This document shows, one piece after another, positions 35,164 through 41,387 of a DNA stretch of 41,387 nt (positions are counted from its first letter, which is position 1; every line of letters starts with the position of its first letter). A program made the translations under genes and the position numbers. This DNA comes from Acidithiobacillus ferrianus. Lineage in GTDB: Bacteria; Pseudomonadota; Gammaproteobacteria; Acidithiobacillales; Acidithiobacillaceae. The notes beneath the pieces were generated by a model. The model had not been told where the DNA came from, did no database searches, and saw only the letters and a list, made by a program, of their open reading frames with translations. The stretch covers positions 1 through 41,387 of the forward strand of contig NZ_WNJL01000012.1 of NCBI RefSeq assembly GCF_010378095.1, read 5' to 3'.

Positions 35164-35990
35164 GCGGGTTCCATCACGACAAGGGGGGGAAGGTCTGGAT
35201 TGTCGGGGCAGGTCCCGGCGACCCGGAGCTGCTCACCCTGAAGGCAGCCACCCTTATGGACACGGCTGACATCATCTTTCATGACGCTTTGGTTAATATT
35301 CGCATCCTGGAAAGGGCGCGGCCGGACACAACATTGGTGAATGTAGGCAAGCGAGGCGGCAAACCCTCAACGTCTCAAGCGAGCATTCAGGCAAGCATGA
35401 TTCACGCTGCGCGGCAAGGCATGCGGGTGGTTCGCCTCAAAGGCGGTGACCCATTTATCTTTGGGCGTGGTGGGGAAGAGTGCCTAGCCATGTGGATGGC
35501 TGGCATCAACTATGAAGTGGTGCCCGGCATTACCAGCGGTGTGGCGGCCGCAGCCTGTGTCGGCGTGCCCCTCACATACCGTACGATCAGTCGATCCGTC
35601 CTGTTCGTAACGGGACATGAGGCTCGGAAAGGGGAAGCGATAGACTGGGTCCATCTCGCAAAATCTGCGGATACACTGGTGATTTACATGGGGCTAACAC
35701 GGATGGCCGAGATTCAGGGTGGCTTAATCGCCGGTGGACGGCATCCAGATACGCCGGTTCTCGCGGTACATTGGGCGACCTTGCCACAGCAGCGCTATGT
35801 GTGCACTCAATTAAATTGTTTTTCCGACGTAATTCATCAGGCCAATCTCGGTAGCCCGGCAATCATCATTGTGGGTGAGGTGGTACGGGTGTTCCAACGA
35901 TTATCACGGCAAGAAATGGTCTGCCCAGGAGATCTGGAACAATCTAAAATAGGCGATCTCACGGAGAGACTATGTGGTGTTCCTATTTAA
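35160..35990 (+). CDS. cobA: Uroporphyrinogen-III C-methyltransferase (SUMT)
   Basis: This 276-residue SAM-dependent enzyme makes precorrin-2 on the way to sirohaem, the cofactor of CysI. It shows VGAGPGDPELLTLKAATLM, DALVNIRILE, VGKRGGKPSTSQ, VRLKGGDPFIFGRGGEE and EVVPGITSGVAAAA, all standard in CobA/CysG C-terminal domains. There is no N-terminal dehydrogenase/ferrochelatase part, so these steps need another enzyme. The start at 35160 overlaps the stop of the 54-codon ORF; an in-frame ATG at 35091 is possible but less likely. Confidence 0.93.
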   Translation: MSGFHHDKGGKVWIVGAGPGDPELLTLKAATLMDTADIIFHDALVNIRILERARPDTTLVNVGKRGGKPSTSQASIQASMIHAARQGMRVVRLKGGDPFIFGRGGEECLAMWMAGINYEVVPGITSGVAAAACVGVPLTYRTISRSVLFVTGHEARKGEAIDWVHLAKSADTLVIYMGLTRMAEIQGGLIAGGRHPDTPVLAVHWATLPQQRYVCTQLNCFSDVIHQANLGSPAIIIVGEVVRVFQRLSRQEMVCPGDLEQSKIGDLTERLCGVPI

Positions 35991-36091
35991 TGGATACATA
36001 GAAGATAGAGGTGGTTGGATCTGTTATTACCTTTATAGTGTTTACTGCGCTGGTTTGATGTATTTATTTCATGTGAGACTAGGGGCATGTA

Positions 36092-36598
36092 ATGAGCAAA
36101 GAGATTGTAATTCATTTTTTTAGGGATAAAGATAGCGCCACTATGGCATGCCAGATTGAAGGTGCTAAAAATATAGTTTCTGGGTTTGCTCTGAGCGATA
36201 CACAATTCACCCCATTGCATATGCTAAACATAGCCATGAGTCAATGTTTGGCCGAATTGGCCCTGAGATTCCTAGAGCGCAGACACCTGAAACCATGTTG
36301 CCTTATAACGCTCAGTGTGAGCGTAAATGGCACAAGTCAGGTTCGGATAGAGCGTGCTGATGTCGTATTGAAACTGCCGCTACGACTGTCAGAAGAGGAT
36401 GAGACCGTCCTGATCAGAGTATTGCATCAGTGTCCTATACATGCGGTTATCTCCAGGAGTATTACTACCAGGATCGTGGTGCGTGAGGATCGTGAATCAA
36501 TTTCATACTACGAAAAAAACATATTAACCGATATGCAACATACAGCGGGGAGTATTTCCCCTGTCCCTATTTCAGATTACGCTTTGTGGCATAGATGA
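36092..36598 (+). CDS. OsmC/Ohr-family protein
   Basis: This 168-residue protein resembles the OsmC family of thiol peroxidases: a helix TPLHMLNIAMSQCLAELALRFL with Cys52, and a second site HQCPIHAVISRSI with Cys114, the positions of the redox pair. Identity to classical members looks low, so the substrate (organic peroxide or another thiol reaction) is open. It follows the cys operon after a 101-bp gap, and the ribosome binding site (GGGGC) is weak. A role in sulfide or peroxide stress beside sulfur assimilation is plausible inference. Confidence 0.65.
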   Translation: MSKEIVIHFFRDKDSATMACQIEGAKNIVSGFALSDTQFTPLHMLNIAMSQCLAELALRFLERRHLKPCCLITLSVSVNGTSQVRIERADVVLKLPLRLSEEDETVLIRVLHQCPIHAVISRSITTRIVVREDRESISYYEKNILTDMQHTAGSISPVPISDYALWHR

Positions 36599-37140
36599 AC
36601 CCGTGATATCAACCGACTCACACTGGGTTCGCTAGACGATCTCTCAACAAATGGGGAGATTACACCCCGCGCATCATTTTTTCCATGATCCCAATCCACA
36701 GAATCCCATGACAAGAATCTATACGGGCCATCTAGGTGTCCTGAGTGACGAATCATTCTTCTGATTCAGCGCGATCCCAGGCCAAGGAGGCATCGATAGT
36801 CTTCGCGAAATTGTCCAGTACCCAGAAACCAGGGTGGACAGCATGACCCTTCGTGCGGATGGGTCAGTAGCTCCCTCCATGATAGTCGTCTCGCTCATCC
36901 CGCCGTACCGTAGAGCTTTCCGCTCCATGTAAGCACTTCCCCATGGGAATTGGGCATTTGCCAATCCGCCACTGTAACTACCTGTGTCTGCCATAAATCT
37001 GGTGTTGCAGGAGGTGCAACGGAGATCTCACCAAGTTGCCTTCAATGAAGGTGTTAGGATTATAATGCAGGGCGTGGATGGTATGGTGCTACTTCGTGGG
37101 TGTGAATCATGCGGATATATCGGCGGGCGGAGGGGAAGCA
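36599..37140. other. Stretch without a clear gene, possible minus-strand remnant
   Basis: On the minus strand, frames around 36730-36990 read like pieces of protein in two frames (for example FWVLDNFAKTIDASLAWDRAESEE with a stop near 36757), suggesting a decayed gene of unknown type. Nothing is intact. Confidence 0.35.
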
Positions 37141-37956
37141 GTGATAGTGTGTCGTTTCATCGTGGCCGTATTGCTATGGATCTGGGCCGGAGGCGCGATG
37201 GCCGTACCGCTCATGCTCTTCGGTGTTCCGTTACAAGGCGCGACACGCGCTACCCTGACTCCCGCTTTACAGAAAGCAGGGCTCCCCCTTATTCCGAATG
37301 GCCCCCAGCAATGGTTCGACACCTACCGATTAAACGGGCAGTTGCCCCAACTACAAGGGGCAAGCATGTTTTCTGTTAAATATACAAAACACAACCGTTT
37401 TGCCGTCGCCGAGTACAAGTTCCCCAGTTTCGATGATGCCAGACAGGTCCAGAATATTATCACTATGGTTGAGTACAAATATGGACAGCCCAGCAGCGTG
37501 GTTGGCGACGTGGAACACGGCCCTGTCACGGCACGCTGGAAAGAAAGCGGCGATATGGAAATCAAGGTATGGCGAGGATGGCCGGTAACCACTACTTACA
37601 TGGATTTAGAAAACATCACCAACGTTGCTCGAATGCTCTCAGAAACTCGTGCCGGTAAGCACGGCGGGCTGTTACCTGCCAGAACAGATGTCAATGACCA
37701 GAAGGAATGGCAACCCCCATCATTAGTGGAGCAGGCCACACCATCCAGCAACCAAACGTTTCCATTGCTGTGGGAATGGGGGGTCATTGCGTTCTTTTGT
37801 ATTCCAGCCCTAGCTATGGTCATCTTTGGCCACTTCATTGCCAGGGTAACCCGTATTCCTCCTAATTTCAAAGTGGCAGCCCATATCTTTTTTACTAGAA
37901 TAGGCCAGTTTGTTCGCCGACCGCAATGGTTTTTAAGAGGGGACAAGAATCGCTAA
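37141..37956 (+). CDS. Exported, membrane-anchored protein of unknown function
   Basis: This 271-residue protein starts at GTG 37141, five bases after GGAGGGG. A signal peptide (VCRFIVAVLLWIWAGGAMA) precedes a periplasmic domain of about 185 residues, then one transmembrane helix (WGVIAFFCIPALAMVIFGHFIA) and a basic cytoplasmic tail of about 45 residues. The periplasmic part has alternating beta patterns (FSVKYTKHNRFAVAEYKFPSF). I do not recognise the family. Confidence 0.7.
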   Translation: MIVCRFIVAVLLWIWAGGAMAVPLMLFGVPLQGATRATLTPALQKAGLPLIPNGPQQWFDTYRLNGQLPQLQGASMFSVKYTKHNRFAVAEYKFPSFDDARQVQNIITMVEYKYGQPSSVVGDVEHGPVTARWKESGDMEIKVWRGWPVTTTYMDLENITNVARMLSETRAGKHGGLLPARTDVNDQKEWQPPSLVEQATPSSNQTFPLLWEWGVIAFFCIPALAMVIFGHFIARVTRIPPNFKVAAHIFFTRIGQFVRRPQWFLRGDKNR

Positions 37957-38282
37957 TCGGGGGTGCTCAGCAGATTGTTTTACCGGCCTTGGTCATCTTC
38001 CGGGGGTGGAGCGAACATTGAGGAATCGTATAATGATATCCTGGCAAACTGGCCATCTGTTGATGATTCGGGTTGGACGTTGCGGCATTTTGAATAGATC
38101 GTTAGAGGCTCCCTGAGAAGGGGAGCGCGGCGCATCTGCCAAGAAGCACGCTGACCACCGCAACAAGCAAACGGCCGCAGACACATCTGACTATCATACA
38201 ATCCCTAGAGATAGCAGGAACCCCCGCTGCCGCATGTAAAATGAAATATTGGTATCATATCAGGCCTGAGTTCAAAGAACGT
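37957..38282. other. Non-coding stretch
   Basis: No supported gene. A small perfect hairpin (GCTCCC at 38108-38113, GGGAGC at 38121-38126) is present without a T-run. Confidence 0.4.
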
Positions 38283-38420
38283 TTAATTGCCTTGCTGCCA
38301 CACTTGTCTCTGATCCACATCAGAGCTTGGCCAAACTCCCGGGATCGGCAATGTCCCTCTCCCCAAGCCTAAGATTATGATCAGGGCCATCAGATTGAGC
38401 ACCAACATGATGGGCACCAT
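38283..38420 (-). CDS. Possible 45-residue signal-anchor peptide
   Basis: A short frame with GGAGG about 12 bases upstream begins MVPIMLVLNLMALIIILGLG, a good membrane or signal segment, followed by 25 polar residues. Its DNA (38375-38420) resembles the signal-peptide region of the Sel1-like gene at 41309-41350. It may be a small gene following the 110-residue gene, or a remnant of a Sel1-like paralogue. Confidence 0.3.
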   Translation of the reverse strand: MVPIMLVLNLMALIIILGLGRGTLPIPGVWPSSDVDQRQVWQQGN

Positions 38421-38439
38421 TCAGCGACGGCCCTCCTCT

Positions 38440-38772
38440 CTATTTTAAGGCTTCATGCCTTTTCTCCACGTCTCTGGCGGCAATAAAGATTCTTCCTGTT
38501 TTTTTACGAAACTGATCGACTTCATGCTTGAGCAAGCGTATGGCCAGACGTAGCACGCGATCATCGATGTCTCTGGTGGAAAGTTTTCCCCCAAAGTCAA
38601 TGATTTCACAGAGAAGCACGTAATCTATGTACTCTTCGCCACTGAGCACTGTTGTGACTTTTCTATTTTTCATCGGAGATTCCGGAATTATTCCGTATTC
38701 CATCTGTTCTCTGGATTCTGAAGACTGAGGTACACTTGTTGCTTCATTCGCGTTGCCCCTGTTTGATTGCAT
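38440..38772 (-). CDS. Hypothetical soluble protein (110 residues)
   Basis: The start at 38772 has GGAG upstream. The first about 35 residues are polar and probably disordered; then VTTVLSGEEYIDYVLLCEIIDFGGKLSTRDIDDRVLRLAIRLLKHEVDQFRKKTG suggests a helical domain. I do not recognise it. It is divergent from the recombinase gene, with the inverted-repeat site between them, so a plasmid-maintenance role is possible. Confidence 0.55.
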   Translation of the reverse strand: MQSNRGNANEATSVPQSSESREQMEYGIIPESPMKNRKVTTVLSGEEYIDYVLLCEIIDFGGKLSTRDIDDRVLRLAIRLLKHEVDQFRKKTGRIFIAARDVEKRHEALK

Positions 38773-38865
38773 AACATACTCTCCATCTATTCCCGTGAAT
38801 GTAGCGGTATATTATCACATACGCTCCGTATTTCTTATAAAAGATTCTTACTGCATAAAATCTTT

Positions 38866-38984
38866 ACCGCTATTTGCTGATGTGTCAATGGCGTGAGAGG
38901 TTCCCACCATGGGTTACCACCAATGCTACTAGACAAAATAACAGATTTTGTCTAGTGTTATGTCCATCAGCAAAGCTTTTAGCG
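38866..38984. other. Dif-like inverted-repeat recombination site next to the recombinase
   Basis: A perfect 11-bp inverted repeat, ACTAGACAAAA (38928-38938) and TTTTGTCTAGT (38946-38956), has a 7-bp centre, the geometry of tyrosine-recombinase core sites (11-bp arms, 6-8 bp spacer). An outer pair, TTTGCTGATG (38873-38882) and CATCAGCAAA (38965-38974), extends imperfectly with CCGCTA/TAGCGG. A third short palindrome (GGT.CCCA / TGGG..ACC) lies at 38899-38918. It may instead be an operator of the recombinase gene 113 bp downstream. Confidence 0.5.
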
Positions 38985-39068
38985 GAGCACCCCTCCCAGG
39001 GGGGGCCGATTTTCGTGATGCTGCTGGAAGTTGGTGCCTGCCACTAGTGGTGATCATCGCGAGAGCTC

Positions 39069-40004
39069 ATGAATCTTGAAAGTTTGGATCACGGCGACAT
39101 TTTACGGATACTCGGCGATCTCTCCGAGGAGTCGATCAAGGTGTATCTTTGGCATATATCCACATTTAACACATGGATTTCAGAAAACGCGCTTTCATGG
39201 AATGATGTGACAAGAAGCGTAGTAAACGCATATTGCGACAAAATGAAGAAAGATAGAAACTGGAGTATAAACACCACAATTACGGCACTATCAGCACTTA
39301 CTAGATTTTTTGATGGCCTCGTAGAATATGGCGTTGTCGAAGATAACCCATCCCGTGGGGCGGTTGGCGACAGACGCGTCAGAAGGTCGTCTGCACGAAT
39401 ACAAAAACGTTTGCCGGTAGTTCTATTCGAGGATGAAGAACAACGTTTTCTGGAAATTACTCAAGTGTTAGGACTAGACTCTCCTCTGTCTTTTCAAGCG
39501 CTACGTGCCCGACAGATCGCTCGATTGCTCTACTTCACTGGACTTCGCGAGCACGAAGCTATTCAATTGCGGGTGGCTGATTTACATTTAGATTCGAACA
39601 TGCCGGTGATTCGGGTGATCGGCAAGGGAGATCGGGAACGAGAAGTGCCGCTTGGACCCATCATCCAGCAGGAACTGCTGCTCTTTCTCGAAGCCAGGGA
39701 GACCTTCTTGCGAGTGCAAAAGCGTTGTACGGGTTCGCAGGCGCTGGTGTTTTGCGATGCGATGGGCGGGCCCCTCTCACGCAGCGGAGTGTATTACATC
39801 GTGTCCATGATTTTTGCGAGTTTGGGCTTAGTAAAACGGAACAAAGGTCCACATGTATTGCGCCACACGTTTGCGACCCGCCAACTTCGTGCAGGCATTC
39901 CGGTTGCGGTGGTGAAAACCTGGCTCGGGCATGCTACCCTCGCGGTAACGCTTTCGGTATATGAGCATGTAGCGGAAGCTTCTGGAAAAGCGCGACCGGT
40001 GTGA
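39069..40004 (+). CDS. Xer-like tyrosine recombinase
   Basis: This 311-residue tyrosine recombinase has an N-terminal SAM-like core-binding domain (about 8-95) and a catalytic domain with Arg160 (TGLREHE), Lys186, His262 and Arg265 (HVLRHTFAT), His288 (LGHA) and the nucleophile Tyr298 (VYEHVAE). All catalytic residues are present. Length and sequence fit XerC/D-like enzymes and plasmid resolvases better than long phage integrases. A likely job is resolving plasmid multimers or inserting/excising an element at the adjacent site. Confidence 0.9.
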   Translation: MNLESLDHGDILRILGDLSEESIKVYLWHISTFNTWISENALSWNDVTRSVVNAYCDKMKKDRNWSINTTITALSALTRFFDGLVEYGVVEDNPSRGAVGDRRVRRSSARIQKRLPVVLFEDEEQRFLEITQVLGLDSPLSFQALRARQIARLLYFTGLREHEAIQLRVADLHLDSNMPVIRVIGKGDREREVPLGPIIQQELLLFLEARETFLRVQKRCTGSQALVFCDAMGGPLSRSGVYYIVSMIFASLGLVKRNKGPHVLRHTFATRQLRAGIPVAVVKTWLGHATLAVTLSVYEHVAEASGKARPV

Positions 40005-40123
40005 TATAAATGCACCCCACTAGCTGATTGCTCCGATGCATGTCTGGGCTGGTTCATACGAAGCCGCCGCTTTAACTACACGCCACATTTACATACCTAT
40101 TCGATTTGGCAACATATTTATGT

Positions 40124-40420
40124 TTACGGTCCCGGCGGAGTACGTGGACGCCTGCCATCGTCCGTTCCATCCGTTTGTCTCAAATTATAGAGGTACGAGG
40201 TAATCAACCCGAGCATGCCGCCAACCAGGGCGCCGGCTATCACACACTCCAAAGACTGCTGTGCATAAGGCCGCGCGAGGCGCTCCAAGCCGTGAAGATT
40301 TTTCCCATCCGCGATGATGACATTGAAAGGTAGTTGTCCGATGAGTGGGACGGCCGGGCGAAGAAGATAACCCACGCCGCCGCCCAGCATGGCAAAAATT
40401 GCTATAAATAGACTTCTCAT
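40124..40420 (-). CDS. Small membrane protein of unknown function
   Basis: This 98-residue protein has two hydrophobic segments (residues 3-24, FIAIFAMLGGGVGYLL; and about 58-78, CVIAGALVGGMLGLITSYLY), both with glycine-zipper character. They are separated by a soluble stretch, and a Pro/Arg-rich tail follows. No strong ribosome binding site (GAAGATCTTGAA) is present. No recognised family. Confidence 0.55.
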   Translation of the reverse strand: MRSLFIAIFAMLGGGVGYLLRPAVPLIGQLPFNVIIADGKNLHGLERLARPYAQQSLECVIAGALVGGMLGLITSYLYNLRQTDGTDDGRRPRTPPGP

Positions 40421-40899
40421 TTCAAGATCTTCGTCAGACTATTGGTCACAAGGAATATCCTATGGTGCAAAAAATAACTATTACAGCAAGAGTCATCCTA
40501 CAAAAATGTCCGTTTGCTCGCCATCGCCAGGGGTAACCGGTATTCTCTTTGGAGCTACCAGCTATTTCTATGGTGGCCGTTTGCTCGACATTCATGAAGT
40601 CGCCTTGGCAGCCCCGTCTCTTAAAACGGCTTGCGCGGTTATAAAGGGCATCATCCTCGGGGTGATCTACCTACACTTTGAGCGTGTGTGGCCTAGAACG
40701 ACGCTGCGCCGGATCCCGGCTCCAACTTCGGCCCGGGTATCACCGCCCTCACTGCCGCAGCGTTTCTGCGTTGATTTTCTTGACGTGCCTTGCGGCACCT
40801 GCGGCACCTTGCGGCACGGGGTGAGGCCCCAATGGTAGCACAACATTCTCTTCAAACCCAATCATACATGATCGGATTATCGCCAGCCCGAATAAAAGC
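40421..40899. other. Stretch without a supported gene
   Basis: A plus-strand frame of up to 149 codons (40389-40838) crosses the small membrane gene and lacks a ribosome binding site. GCGGCAC occurs three times in close tandem at 40792-40798, 40801-40807 and 40811-40817. Confidence 0.4.
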
Positions 40900-40951
40900 C
40901 TGAAACTTCCGGTCAATTCCGAGTACTGAACAGCGTTATCGGAAGTTTCAG
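40900..40951 (-). terminator. Perfect 12-bp inverted repeat downstream of the Sel1-like gene
   Basis: CTGAAACTTCCG (40900-40911) pairs perfectly with CGGAAGTTTCAG (40940-40951) across a 28-nt loop. On the minus strand it lies 15 bases after the Sel1-like stop and is followed by GGCTTTTATT, so it may terminate that gene. The long loop is unusual, and an element end or recombination site is an alternative. Confidence 0.4.
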
Positions 40952-40965
40952 AAGATCCGGTGTTT

Positions 40966-41367
40966 CTAGCAATGCCCGTTGTCGTTGTCGTTACCCTTCA
41001 GGTTTTCCTCCGCCTCTGCGCGCCACCAGGCGGTCATCTGGGCGGGTGTATGGGCCACGGCCTTATCGGGATAGCAGGTGATCGGATCATTTTTCGACAG
41101 GGCGACATGCTGATACCAATAAAGCGCCTGATTCCAGTTGGCAGGTTCTACGTGCCCGAGTTTCAGGCTCGGGTCATAGAGGGCCCCCAGATAATACTGG
41201 GCAGCCCGGTCCCCGGTGTGGGCCTGCTGTTTCAATTGCTGCAAGGCGGTGGAAGAGTGTTCGGCCTGGTCCCTGAGATGCAACAGCACTCCTCCGGCCC
41301 AAGACGTGATCGGGGCCGTCAGACCGAGTGCCAACATGATGGATGCTGTGTATTTGCCTGGGTACAT
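40966..41367 (-). CDS. Exported Sel1-like repeat protein
   Basis: This 133-residue secreted protein has a signal peptide cut near SWA-GG. It contains a Sel1/TPR-like unit (TALQQLKQQAHTGDRAAQYYLGALYDPSLKLGHVEPANWNQALYWYQHVAL), with room for little more than one or two repeats, and ends in an acidic, Asn/Asp-rich tail. Such repeats mediate protein contacts in the envelope. AAAGGAG lies 7 bases before the ATG at 41367. Confidence 0.7.
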   Translation of the reverse strand: MYPGKYTASIMLALGLTAPITSWAGGVLLHLRDQAEHSSTALQQLKQQAHTGDRAAQYYLGALYDPSLKLGHVEPANWNQALYWYQHVALSKNDPITCYPDKAVAHTPAQMTAWWRAEAEENLKGNDNDNGHC

Positions 41368-41387
41368 GGTGTGCTCCTTTCAAAAAG

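Noticed and set aside
38108..38126. GC-rich hairpin considered as a terminator
   Set aside because: No T-run on either side and no gene ending close by.
40389..40838. 149-codon plus-strand frame
   Set aside because: Overlaps the start of the small membrane gene, lacks a start signal, and its tail is encoded by short GC-rich repeats.
1..41387. Circular plasmid with joined window ends
   Set aside because: The right end does not continue the left-end iteron repeat, and no overlap of the ends was seen; circularity cannot be shown from this sequence.

Overview
The window looks like part of an iron-oxidising Acidithiobacillus or a close relative. This rests on gene content, not a database search. 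The key block is a cytochrome bc1 operon of the petI type (cycA-sdrA-petA-petB-petC), followed by resB-resC (cytochrome c maturation, system II) and, on the opposite strand, regA-regB (redox two-component system). I know this combination from A. ferrooxidans, where petI is linked to uphill electron flow from Fe(II) to quinone and NAD. No rRNA, tRNA, CRISPR array or intact insertion sequence was seen.

Layout. 1-2.4 kb: plasmid-type replication and partition module (iterons, repA, a ribbon-helix-helix-like partner, parA), all on the minus strand. 2.6-3.6 kb: an intact dsrE next to wrecked tusA and sulfide:quinone oxidoreductase remnants. 4.4-4.9 kb: a small membrane protein. 5.5-13.4 kb: petI and resBC. 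13.8-17.5 kb: small exported proteins plus regBA. 17.8-24.8 kb: an intact cysB, an OprB-type porin, a frameshifted beta-propeller gene, PsiE-like, CtaG-like and PepSY proteins, and a TraD-like conjugation protein. 24.9-27.8 kb: a double DoxX-NDH-2 fusion and a broken second cysB. 28.1-36.0 kb: a complete assimilatory sulfate reduction operon (cysJ, cysI, cysH, cysD, cysN, a tiny coupled ORF, and a SUMT/cobA gene for sirohaem). 36.1-41.4 kb: OsmC-like protein, several unknown exported or membrane proteins, and a tyrosine recombinase beside a dif-like inverted repeat.

How the parts fit. Cytochrome c4, bc1 complex, ResBC and RegBA make one respiratory unit: the complex, the haem-attachment machinery for its c-type cytochromes, and its redox regulator. 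The DoxX-NDH-2 fusion would connect NADH and the quinone pool. The cys operon takes sulfate to sulfide and makes the SUMT product needed for sirohaem; the distant intact CysB probably replaces the broken copy beside it. Core energy genes lie between a plasmid replication module and a recombinase, and TraD-like and decayed genes are scattered between. The window may therefore be part of a plasmid or chromid, or a chromosomal region that captured one.

Most notable: changed signature motifs in the bc1 complex (Rieske CNHLCC, cytochrome b PPWY and wider haem-ligand spacing, SdrA without its catalytic serine), a long structured element between petC and resB, a dif-like site by the recombinase, and a 54-codon ORF coupled to genes on both sides in the cys operon.
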